9,762 nt of DNA from Clostridiales bacterium (GTDB lineage: Bacteria; Bacillota; Clostridia; Lachnospirales; Lachnospiraceae): contig JAHZHF010000009.1 in the NCBI GenBank assembly GCA_019420405.1, positions 1 through 9,762 of the forward strand. Reading direction: 5' to 3'. Shown piece after piece: positions 1 to 5,342 of this stretch. Under the pieces are notes generated by a model. The model was not told the DNA's origin. It worked only from the letters and a program-made list of their open reading frames with translations, and did no database searches. The position numbers were made by a program, and so were the translations under genes. Within the stretch, counting starts at the first letter, position 1, and each line of letters begins with the position of its first letter.

Positions 1-95
1 GCCCCCTCCACCCGCCTGTGAGCACAGTAATTTCTTACACTTCGTTCTGAAACATTCCATTTCTTTGCTATTTCAGCAACTGAAAGGTATCGCAT
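1..95 (-). CDS. Helix-turn-helix DNA-binding protein, 3' end beyond the window (partial)
   Basis: The first 31 codons are visible, reading MRYLSVAEIAKKW, then NVSERSVRNYC and AHRRVEG. This has the look of a MerR/excisionase-type helix-turn-helix: LSVAEIAKKWNVS would form the first helices and SERSVRNYC the recognition helix. The ATG at 95-93 is preceded by GGAGG with 7 nt spacing, and a good promoter lies just upstream, so the start is secure. Such N-terminal domains occur in Clostridia in small stand-alone regulators and at the front of Fic-type or similar proteins. Which of these it is cannot be decided because the rest lies outside the window. Binding to DNA is inferred from the motif. Confidence 0.7.
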   Translation of the reverse strand, partial: MRYLSVAEIAKKWNVSERSVRNYCAHRRVEG

Positions 96-154
96 CTGTT
101 TTCCTCCAATACACAACACGCATCTTTGTTTTTGAAATAAATTAATCCATTAAT

Positions 155-183
155 AATATATCACATTGTCGGCAAAAACTCAA
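155..183 (-). promoter_or_regulatory. Sigma-A-type promoter of the helix-turn-helix gene
   Basis: On the minus strand TTGAGT (183-178) and TATATT (160-155) are separated by exactly 17 nt. A TG one base before the -10 box adds an extended -10 motif. The predicted transcription start is about 55 nt before the ATG at 95. Confidence 0.65.
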
Positions 184-217
184 AATTATAATCCTGTTTT
201 TCTTTTTATTTTGCCGA
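169..217. repeat. Inverted repeat TCGGCAAAA / TTTTGCCGA, candidate operator
   Basis: TCGGCAAAA (169-177) and TTTTGCCGA (209-217) are perfect 9-bp inverted copies 31 nt apart. One copy lies in the spacer between the -35 and -10 boxes of the promoter at 155-183 and the other just upstream of the -35 box. That placement fits a repressor binding two sites. The separation is too long for a normal terminator and no U-tract follows. The binding protein is unknown; the adjacent helix-turn-helix protein is an obvious candidate. Confidence 0.4.
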
Positions 218-245
218 TTATAAAAATTTTATATCATCAGTGCAT

Positions 246-293
246 AAAAAGAACCAGACTCCATACGCAGATGAAATCCGGTTCTCATTTTTT
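246..293. terminator. Short bidirectional terminator-like hairpin
   Basis: AGAACC (250-255) pairs with GGTTCT (280-285). Two more base pairs follow beyond a single mismatch. Runs of T flank it on both strands: five at 250-246 on the minus strand, six at 288-293 on the plus strand. It lies 76 nt after the stop of the HxlR-type gene and probably ends that operon. The stem is short and the loop long (about 18-24 nt), so it may be weak. Confidence 0.5.
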
Positions 294-368
294 ATATGTG
301 TACTATTTCATTTGAGACATAATCATTTTGGCATCAACTGTAATATCATATATTGACAACCGAGATTG

Positions 369-722
369 CTAGTTGTTCATATATTCAATATATTTCTCCG
401 CCCACTCCTGCAGCGCATCCACCACAGGGTGAAATTCCTTCCCTATTTCTGTCAAAGAGTACTCTACTTTTATAGGAACAGAATCATACTGCTTTCGTTC
501 AACCAGTCCGTTTTCAACCAGATTTTTTAACTGAACAGATAATGTCGCATGTGTCATTTTAGGCATAAGCCGCTGAAGCTCATTGAAACGGACTGGACCG
601 TCTTCCAGATAGTGCAAAATCAGTATGGCCCATTTCCCGGAAATCAGGCTCTGCGCTGTAGCAAATGGGCATTTTCCAAATCGATCTTCGATTGTTGTAT
701 CCGTTTCAAACACCTGCTTCAT
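369..722 (-). CDS. HxlR-family (MarR-like) winged-helix transcriptional regulator
   Basis: This is a 117-residue cytoplasmic winged-helix regulator of the HxlR type (YodB/HypR relatives). The family hallmarks are all visible: a single N-terminal Cys in CPFATAQSLISGKW, then ILILHYL, RFNELQRLMP, LKNLVENGLVERK and KVEYSLTEIGK. The N-terminal Cys (residue 18) matches the redox- or electrophile-sensing Cys known from HypR and YodB. The open frame extends three codons upstream to a GTG at 731. The ATG at 722 is the better start because AGAGGTG sits 6 nt before it, and the GTG would lie inside that ribosome binding site. It follows the flavoprotein gene by 12 nt, so the two are cotranscribed. Inference: it senses oxidants or quinone-like compounds and controls its own operon through the inverted repeat at 1222-1248. 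Confidence 0.92.
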   Translation of the reverse strand: MKQVFETDTTIEDRFGKCPFATAQSLISGKWAILILHYLEDGPVRFNELQRLMPKMTHATLSVQLKNLVENGLVERKQYDSVPIKVEYSLTEIGKEFHPVVDALQEWAEKYIEYMNN

Positions 723-734
723 TATTATCACCTC

Positions 735-1136
735 TTATACATCAAACTCTTCCTTCAAATCCATCATTCCTCGGATTTCCGCGTGTCCGTTTTCAAGGTA
801 GAACATCCCCATTTCCCATCCATTCTGGTCATATAGACTCATTATTTGCGGCAGAGCAGCTCTTACCTTTTCTAAAAGTGCTTCATCTTTTACGATTTTT
901 ACAACACCATCGTAACGCATGAATTCCTTCCCTGAAACCGCAAGTATTTCTACCTTTGGATTTTTCGTAAGCTGTGAAAATACATTTTTAAATGTTCCGC
1001 AGCCAAAGTACAGTTTATCTCCATCCAGCATATGGAATCCGAAGGGGCGACCTTTCGGCTGTTCTCCATCTGTGGTCAGGAAATAAAATGTTTTCGCATC
1101 ATCCAAGAATTTGTTTACCTTTTCAATATTAGTCAT
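735..1136 (-). CDS. Pyridoxamine 5'-phosphate oxidase family flavoprotein (FMN-binding split barrel)
   Basis: This 133-residue protein has the look of the small split-barrel flavoproteins annotated as pyridoxamine 5'-phosphate oxidase-like. The pattern runs from an N-terminal helix (EKVNKFLDDAKTFYFLTT) through GRPFGF, KLYFGCGTFKNVFSQL and PKVEILAV to the C-terminal NGWEMGMFYLENGHAEIR. Members bind FMN or related cofactors as dimers in the cytoplasm, and many are oxidoreductases of unknown substrate. It is too short and divergent to be called a true PdxH. The ATG at 1136 has AGGAGG 8 nt upstream. It is the first gene of an operon with the HxlR-type regulator, a pairing that suggests a redox or xenobiotic response. 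The FMN assignment is from family knowledge; the substrate is unknown. Confidence 0.88.
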   Translation of the reverse strand: MTNIEKVNKFLDDAKTFYFLTTDGEQPKGRPFGFHMLDGDKLYFGCGTFKNVFSQLTKNPKVEILAVSGKEFMRYDGVVKIVKDEALLEKVRAALPQIMSLYDQNGWEMGMFYLENGHAEIRGMMDLKEEFDV

Positions 1137-1178
1137 ACTTGTATCCTCCTTAATAAGTCATATTTTTGAACTGCTTTA

Positions 1179-1207
1179 ATTATATGACCGCTATTAAGTT
1201 TCAACAA
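1179..1207 (-). promoter_or_regulatory. Sigma-A-type promoter of the flavoprotein/HxlR operon
   Basis: On the minus strand a consensus TATAAT (1184-1179) lies 17 nt after TTGTTG (1207-1202). The -35 box matches the consensus only in its TTG, which would suit a promoter that needs an activator. The predicted start is near 1172, about 35 nt before the ATG at 1136. Confidence 0.5.
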
Positions 1208-1221
1208 GTACGATTTTTTAT

Positions 1222-1248
1222 GATACCAGGTATCCTAAAAAATACCTG
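1222..1248. promoter_or_regulatory. Candidate HxlR operator: overlapping inverted repeats of GGTAT/ATACC
   Basis: Three half-sites are packed together. GATACC-A-GGTATC (1222-1234) is a perfect palindrome with a 1-nt centre. CAGGTAT (1227-1233) also pairs with ATACCTG (1242-1248) across 8 nt. The second repeat is centred about 65 nt upstream of the predicted transcription start, a position typical of activator sites. No U-tract follows on either strand, so a terminator is unlikely. Assignment to the HxlR-type regulator is inference from the neighbourhood. Confidence 0.5.
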
Positions 1249-1271
1249 AATTCCTTTCCAGCCACTAATCT

Positions 1272-2042
1272 CTATTCTTTCTCTTTTCTATACCTGTTCT
1301 TTTTGCCCAGACCTTGCACATTTCCCTGATTTCCTTTATCATCTTCACTGGTCTCAGTATCATTGTTCCCGCTGCCTTCACGGTCTGTCAAATTCTGAAT
1401 CAAATCCCGTATCTCCCGCATGGACATATTTTGAACTTCTTCCGCAGTAATGGATGGATCAAGTTCCTGCAATTCAAGATATGCCCGATATTTTCCAAAG
1501 GAAATTCCCAGCTCATGGGCTGCTTCCACTTCTTCCCGGTTTGCAGAATAACAGTAAGCGTCTTTTTCTCCGACAGTACAGGACTGGACGCCGGTAAGGA
1601 TTTGTTCGGTCTGGACTTCGTTCTCACCTGCAACAGCAACAACCAGAATACCGTCATTTGCGAGCATGGCATCCACTTCTTCATTCTCCAGAACCCGGTT
1701 CACAGCCTCCGTATATTCCAGATTCCATACATCAAGGGAAGAAGCCAGTTCCTCCCCGTCATCATTCCAGCCTTCAACAGAAACTACCCGGTCAAAACGG
1801 TTGACATCAAGCTCAATTGACGGATTAATATCCATGCTGATCTCAGCAGTAGGAATAAAACACAGCCAGTACCCTCCCAGAAAAAGAAGAACCACGGAGG
1901 CAGCGACCGGTATGAATCTGAAACCGACTCTTTTTCTCCGGTTACAGGCAGCTGTTTTCTGAAAGACATATTCCTTTGTCTTTTGTTTTAATTCTTCTTC
2001 TGCCTGAACCTGATCCAGTGCTTTTTTCAGTCTGTCATCCAT
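1272..2042 (-). CDS. RsgI-like membrane-bound anti-sigma factor
   Basis: This 256-residue protein has an N-terminal cytoplasmic part of about 42 residues, charged and helical, that would hold the sigma factor. One membrane segment follows at about residues 43-63 (FIPVAASVVLLFLGGYWLCFI). Next comes an outer domain opening with AEISMDINPSIELDVNRFDRV, the signature of the middle domain of RsgI anti-sigma factors. Asn73-Pro74 in DINPS matches the position I recall as the autoproteolysis site of clostridial RsgI. The C-terminal part ends in a polar Asp/Asn/Lys-rich tail. No sugar-binding or peptidase module is attached, unlike RsgI of cellulolytic clostridia. The frame is open back to a TTG at 2057, but the ATG at 2042 is preferred because GGAGG lies 8 nt before it. 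The start overlaps the sigma stop by 8 nt (ATGGATGA), giving translational coupling. Confidence 0.85.
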   Translation of the reverse strand: MDDRLKKALDQVQAEEELKQKTKEYVFQKTAACNRRKRVGFRFIPVAASVVLLFLGGYWLCFIPTAEISMDINPSIELDVNRFDRVVSVEGWNDDGEELASSLDVWNLEYTEAVNRVLENEEVDAMLANDGILVVAVAGENEVQTEQILTGVQSCTVGEKDAYCYSANREEVEAAHELGISFGKYRAYLELQELDPSITAEEVQNMSMREIRDLIQNLTDREGSGNNDTETSEDDKGNQGNVQGLGKKNRYRKEKE

Positions 2043-2517
2043 CTTCCTCACCTCCAAGCTTTTCCCTGAGCAGCTGTCTGGAACGGTTCAGGAGCGTATA
2101 AACTGTATTTGTATTTTTTCCAAGAATCTGGCTGATCTGCGGGGCTGTGTATCCTTCATAGTAATGCAGGTACACAACGTCCTTATATTTTGCGGGAAGT
2201 GCCAGAACTGCCTCTAAAACTTCCCGGTAATCCGGCGATATCGCAGACGGCACTTCCATGATTTCATCCAGCGGAACGGTACGGCTGCGAAAAAAACTTT
2301 TGAGTAAATCCTTGCAGGCGTTTATGGTAACGCGAAGGAACCAGGCTTTTTCATGTTCCTCATTTTCAAACCGCACGGAACTAAGGGCATATTTCAGAAA
2401 AACCGTCTGAAATATATCTTCAGTGTCCGCGTAATTTTTCAGATGAATCATACAAAGCCGCCGTACCATATTTGCATACTGTTCGACTGCTCTGTTAACC
2501 TCCTGTTCACTCCGCAT
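2035..2517 (-). CDS. ECF-type RNA polymerase sigma-70 family sigma factor
   Basis: At 160 residues this is the size of an ECF sigma factor, with only regions 2 and 4. Region 2 spans about residues 8-75: an N-terminal helix, NYADTEDIFQTVFLKYA (core binding and -10 recognition) and EEHEKAWFLRVTINACKDLL. Region 4 spans about 100-156: LPAKYKDVVYLHYYEGYTAPQISQILGKN, then the recognition helix TNTVYTLLNRSRQLLREKL. No region 3 or C-terminal extension is present. The ATG at 2517 has GAGG 5 nt upstream. The gene starts 21 nt after the stop of the secreted repeat protein and overlaps the anti-sigma gene, so the three form one operon. It is presumably kept inactive at the membrane by the anti-sigma factor. 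The regulon is unknown, but the operon's own promoter is a likely target. Confidence 0.93.
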   Translation of the reverse strand: MRSEQEVNRAVEQYANMVRRLCMIHLKNYADTEDIFQTVFLKYALSSVRFENEEHEKAWFLRVTINACKDLLKSFFRSRTVPLDEIMEVPSAISPDYREVLEAVLALPAKYKDVVYLHYYEGYTAPQISQILGKNTNTVYTLLNRSRQLLREKLGGEEDG

Positions 2518-2538
2518 AGCAACCTCACCCGCTGTTCG

Positions 2539-2898
2539 CTATCTGCCGTGTCCGCCACGGAATCTGTTCCCCTGCCCGGCCCGGCAGGCCGCATTGTCAC
2601 AAGTTCTGTCTCTGCCGGAATCCGCATGGCGAATCCTGCTTCCTGCATGGTCGCAGATGCCATCATTGTCTGCGTCCGCATAGTTGCATCCAGCATCACG
2701 ATAGTCGCAGATGCCATCATTGTCCGCGTCCGAATAGCGGTATCCATCATCCCGATAGTCGCAAATGCCGTCTTCGTTGGCATCTGTAAAATTTTTCCCG
2801 GCTCCGGATCCGGCCGCAAAAGCGCTCTCCGATCCGGCAGCCAATAACATTAATACCATCAAAACGCCAGCCAGTGTCTTTTTCACCATTTTGCTCAT
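2539..2898 (-). CDS. Small secreted protein with four 18-residue DxDxDG calcium-binding-like repeats
   Basis: A 119-residue protein. Residues 1-29 form a clear signal peptide: MSKMVKK, a hydrophobic core AGVLMVLMLLAAG, and an SAFA-A cleavage motif. From residue 37 four 18-residue units follow. The first three contain DANEDGICDYRD, DADNDGICDYRD and DADNDGICDH, matching the DxDxDGxxDxxD calcium loop of thrombospondin type 3 and EF-hand-like repeats. The fourth, DSGRDRTCDN, keeps the Cys-Asp but has lost the central acidic ligands and Gly. Each unit has a Cys at the same place, and extra Cys occur in units 2 and 4. The C-terminus is basic and Gly-rich (GNRFRGGHGR). The ATG at 2898 has AGGAG upstream. 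As first gene of the ECF sigma operon it may be a signal partner or a target. Function is not known; calcium binding is inferred from the motif. Confidence 0.82.
   Translation of the reverse strand: MSKMVKKTLAGVLMVLMLLAAGSESAFAAGSGAGKNFTDANEDGICDYRDDGYRYSDADNDGICDYRDAGCNYADADNDGICDHAGSRIRHADSGRDRTCDNAACRAGQGNRFRGGHGR
2575..2790 (-). repeat. Four tandem 54-nt coding repeats (18 residues each)
   Basis: The repeat units of the secreted protein occupy 2790-2737, 2736-2683, 2682-2629 and 2628-2575. The first three share long stretches of near-identical DNA around the GATGGCATCTGCGAC-like core. The fourth has diverged. The period is exactly 54 nt, so copy-number change would keep the frame. This is a protein repeat and not a CRISPR array: there are no unique spacers. 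Confidence 0.8.
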
Positions 2899-2948
2899 AC
2901 ATCATCTCTCCTGTTGTTTCGTACAGCTATATCTGTCTTCAACTATAA

Positions 2949-2975
2949 TACGATTCAACAGGAGGAATCCATTCA
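2949..2975 (-). promoter_or_regulatory. Candidate ECF-type promoter of the secreted protein/sigma/anti-sigma operon
   Basis: On the minus strand TGAATG (2975-2970) is followed after 17 nt by CGTA (2952-2949). This resembles the Bacillus ECF pattern TGAAAC-N16/17-CGTA (SigW type), though the -35 match is only four of six. No convincing sigma-A promoter is seen in the gene-free stretch 2899-3193. GTTGAA also occurs twice, at 2959-2954 and 2943-2938, 16 nt apart. Apart from these and the hairpin at 3121-3164 the stretch is AT-rich with nothing I can name. Confidence 0.3.
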
Positions 2976-3120
2976 CTTTATTTTACTATTTTTAATTTTT
3001 AAATACTATTCAAATGTTCTCTCAAGAGTACACTGCCGATTATGCATTCTGTTATAACTTATACGCATAGTAAATCTAGAGACACATGATTTCACATACT
3101 ACAATGAGAATTAATATATA

Positions 3121-3164
3121 AGAAACAGGGGATATCTGTGCCTGGCACAGCCTCCCCTGTTTCT
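3121..3164 (-). terminator. Long nested hairpin, probable terminator of the NifX/FKBP gene
   Basis: AGAAACAGGGGA (3121-3132) and TCCCCTGTTTCT (3153-3164) form a perfect 12-bp stem. Inside it CTGTGCC (3136-3142) and GGCACAG (3144-3150) form a second perfect 7-bp stem. On the minus strand it begins 29 nt after the NifX/FKBP stop and is followed by an imperfect T-rich run (TTTCTTATATATTAATT). On the plus strand no T-rich run follows. The stem is unusually long for a plain terminator. Confidence 0.65.
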
Positions 3165-3193
3165 GCTCTGTGATCTTAATTCACTTTCTGATC

Positions 3194-4051
3194 TTATTTC
3201 ACTTCCACAAGTTCAATCCGGAAATTCAGCTCTTTTCCTGCCATCTCGTGGTTGGCATCGAATGTGATCGTTGTCTCATCCTTTGCGGTCACATTCACCG
3301 GGAACGGCTGTCCGAACTGATTTGTCAGAAATACTCTCTGTCCTGCTTCCAGCTCTTCCGCTCCGGGAAGCTGCGCGATCTCAACAGTGAAAATCGCATT
3401 CGGATCCGGCATGCCGTATGCTTCTTCCGGCATCAGGTGTACATCAACAACCTGTCCTACTTCCATATCAGCTACAGCTGCATCGAATCCTCTGATCATC
3501 TGACCCGCTCCGCAGATAAACTCCAGCGGCTCTCCGCGGTCATAAGAAGAATCGAACTGAGTACCGTCATTAAAAGTACCTCTGTAGTGAGTACGGCATG
3601 TTTTTCCTACGTTACGTCCGGTCAGAGCTGGTTCTGAGCCGCATCCGCCTCCGCAGCTTCCGCATCCGCCGCCACAGGAATGTTCCTCGCCGTGATCTCC
3701 GCAGCTGTGTTCCTCGCCGTGATGATGATCGCAGTTTGCGCCTGTGGATACCAGCTCGCCCTTCAGATAAGCTTCTACTACCTGGTCTGTATCGCCCTCA
3801 GCGCCTGCGCACAGTTCCACACCGGCTTCTGCAAGAGCTGCCTGAGCTCCGCCGCCGATGCCTCCGCAGATCAGCACGTCAACATTCCGGTCAGCAAGAA
3901 GCCCTGCCAGAGCGCCGTGTCCGGTTCCATTGGAGCCGATCACCTCGCTGGAAACTACCTTGTTGTCCTCCACATCGTATACTTTGAAGAACTCTGTTTT
4001 TCCAAAATGCTGGAATACATTTCCGTTATCATAAGTTACAGCTATTTTCAT
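3194..4051 (-). CDS. NifX-type cluster-binding domain fused to a SlyD-like FKBP prolyl isomerase
   Basis: A 285-residue two-domain protein. Residues 1-105 form a NifB/NifX-type dinitrogenase cofactor biosynthesis domain (MKIAVTYDNGNVFQHFG, then VDVLICGGIGGGAQAAL). Residues 107-139 form a linker with six Cys and six His, in which GEEHSCG occurs twice before a CGGGC-GSC-GGGCG run. Residues 145-283 are a SlyD-type FKBP: YRGTFNDGTQFDSSYDRGEPLEFICGAG, GFDAAVADMEVGQ and AYG. An insert-in-flap-like segment follows (about 216-262), then ANHEMAGKELNFRIEL. SlyD in E. coli has its metal-binding His/Cys tail at the C-terminus; here such a segment joins the domains. No other nif genes are present, so a nitrogenase role is unlikely. 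A metal-linked folding or metal-handling role is inference. The ATG at 4051 has AGGAGG 9 nt upstream, and the gene has its own promoter. Confidence 0.9.
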   Translation of the reverse strand: MKIAVTYDNGNVFQHFGKTEFFKVYDVEDNKVVSSEVIGSNGTGHGALAGLLADRNVDVLICGGIGGGAQAALAEAGVELCAGAEGDTDQVVEAYLKGELVSTGANCDHHHGEEHSCGDHGEEHSCGGGCGSCGGGCGSEPALTGRNVGKTCRTHYRGTFNDGTQFDSSYDRGEPLEFICGAGQMIRGFDAAVADMEVGQVVDVHLMPEEAYGMPDPNAIFTVEIAQLPGAEELEAGQRVFLTNQFGQPFPVNVTAKDETTITFDANHEMAGKELNFRIELVEVK

Positions 4052-4085
4052 TTCCTGCTTCCTCCTCGTAATTCATAACATGCTT

Positions 4086-4091
4086 ATTCTA
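4086..4091 (-). promoter_or_regulatory. Extended -10 promoter element of the NifX/FKBP gene
   Basis: On the minus strand TGATAGAAT contains an extended -10 motif (TG, one base, TAGAAT at 4091-4086). I see no good -35 box at the right distance. The predicted start is about 30 nt before the ATG at 4051. No terminator is seen after iadA, so read-through from the upstream operon is also possible. Confidence 0.4.
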
Positions 4092-4128
4092 TCACATACC
4101 GCACGCTTTTGGGGTGGAAATATGTTTT

Positions 4129-5328
4129 TTAATGCTGTTTCTTCTCAAATGTCCCGAATACCTGCTGTTCTCCATTCCTTACCATAACACGCCCTTTTGC
4201 GAACACGGTTTTCAGTTCCAGAGCCTGCTCTGTAAGGAGACAGATGTCAGCATCATATCCTGCTTTTATATGCCCTTTTGAGCCGAGTTTGAGTATGGAA
4301 GCCGGATTGGCTGTGATGCCTTTTACTGCGATTTCCAGCGGGATCTCTTCCCGAAAAACGCATTCTCTTACTTCCTTGAGAAGAGAAGACGCCCTTCCGA
4401 TATCTATGCCCTGGAATTCGCCTTTCTCATTGAATACAGGCAGACTGCCCTGTCCGTCCGAAGAGATCGTAAACCGGTCGCTTGGAATGCCGCGGTCCAG
4501 CAGACGGCGGATTCCTGTGCTGACCCTGACCTCATCACAGATCGTCTCCCAGTAATCAATATCCTCATTTCCTGTAAAGTCAATGGTGCCGCCCTGCTCT
4601 GCGAAATCAAGACAGTTCTCAAACAGAGCCGCATTGCGGTTTACATGAGTCGGAAGAAACTGCGAGAAAGGAATTTCCGTTTCACGGACAACCCGCTCGA
4701 TCAGATCGATCTTCCGCTCACTGTCTCCCAGATGTACATTAACGATCCCGGCTTTTCCGGAGAGCATGCCTGCCACTCTGGCGTCCGCTGCGATCCGGGC
4801 GAATTCTTCAAAGGTCGGCTGGGAGGAGCGGTGATCAGAGATCGCCACCTCTCCCACTCCGATTACCTTATCCAGCATCATGATATCTTTCATCAGGCTG
4901 TCTGTCAGCGTGTGCAAAGGCACCTGATAGGACCCGGTGTAAACATAAGTGGTAACACCTTCATTTTCAAGTGCGTGGGCCTTGGAAAGCAGGGACGGCA
5001 TATCCCTGCCCACGCCGTCAGTGCCAATGCATCCCACTACCGTAGTCACACCGTTTCTGATCAGATCGCCCAGGGCTGCTTCCGGTGTTCTCGTATGAAA
5101 TCCGCCTTCGCCGCCTCCACCCATGATATGCTCATGACTGTCGATAAATCCGGGAACAGCAGCCATTCCGTCTGCATCAATCACTTCGACCTCTACGCTG
5201 CCGCCAAAATCAGCGGTCAGGTTTTCTCCTACTGCCGCGATTTTATCTCCCAGGATCAGAATATCCTTTACTCCGAGATATTCCGGCTCATATACTTTTG
5301 CGTTTTTTATAATCTTAACAATAGACAT
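4129..5328 (-). CDS. iadA: Isoaspartyl (beta-aspartyl) dipeptidase
   Basis: A 399-residue cytoplasmic metallopeptidase of family M38 (amidohydrolase superfamily). It hydrolyses beta-aspartyl dipeptides, formed from damaged proteins or taken up from outside, to aspartate and a free amino acid. Visible signatures are the HxH metal site in GFIDSHEHIMGGGGEGG (His65, His67), TRTPE, YTGSYQVP (Tyr134), AISDHRS, His199 in VHLGDS, His228 in LPTHVNRN, and the catalytic Asp291 in SSDGQGS. The C-terminal composite beta domain ends in GYDADICLL and KGRVMVRNG. Length matches E. coli IadA (about 390). At the metal-bridging position, where E. coli has a carboxylated Lys (GVKCAISDHR), this protein has Glu160 (GEVAISDHR). 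The gene starts 14 nt after the transporter stop and has AAAGGAA upstream, so it is the second gene of that operon. Confidence 0.95.
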   Translation of the reverse strand: MSIVKIIKNAKVYEPEYLGVKDILILGDKIAAVGENLTADFGGSVEVEVIDADGMAAVPGFIDSHEHIMGGGGEGGFHTRTPEAALGDLIRNGVTTVVGCIGTDGVGRDMPSLLSKAHALENEGVTTYVYTGSYQVPLHTLTDSLMKDIMMLDKVIGVGEVAISDHRSSQPTFEEFARIAADARVAGMLSGKAGIVNVHLGDSERKIDLIERVVRETEIPFSQFLPTHVNRNAALFENCLDFAEQGGTIDFTGNEDIDYWETICDEVRVSTGIRRLLDRGIPSDRFTISSDGQGSLPVFNEKGEFQGIDIGRASSLLKEVRECVFREEIPLEIAVKGITANPASILKLGSKGHIKAGYDADICLLTEQALELKTVFAKGRVMVRNGEQQVFGTFEKKQH

Positions 5329-5342
5329 GTTTCATTCCTTTT

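Noticed and set aside
1222..1248. Inverted repeats after the anti-sigma gene as its terminator
   Set aside because: The stems are AT-rich and no T-run follows on either strand. I see no terminator here, so some read-through into the flavoprotein operon is possible.
1314..1820. Plus-strand open frame of 168 codons opposite the anti-sigma gene
   Set aside because: Antisense shadow of a well supported gene; no recognisable domain and no promoter seen.
2043..2057. TTG at 2057 as start of the anti-sigma factor
   Set aside because: GGAGG is placed correctly for the ATG at 2042 and lies within the coding part if the TTG is used.
2575..2790. Short regular repeats as a possible CRISPR array
   Set aside because: The period is exactly 54 nt, there are no distinct spacers, and the repeats translate into a calcium-loop protein.
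2353..2847. Plus-strand frame with Val/Ile-rich repeats, and a minus-strand alternative frame at 2448-2819
   Set aside because: Both are other-frame readings of the 54-nt repeats and the start of the sigma gene. The frame with signal peptide and DxDxDG loops is the real one.
3598..4078. Two overlapping plus-strand frames opposite the NifX domain
   Set aside because: Shadows of the NifX/Cys-His region, rich in Arg or Cys from antisense GC-rich codons; no start signals.
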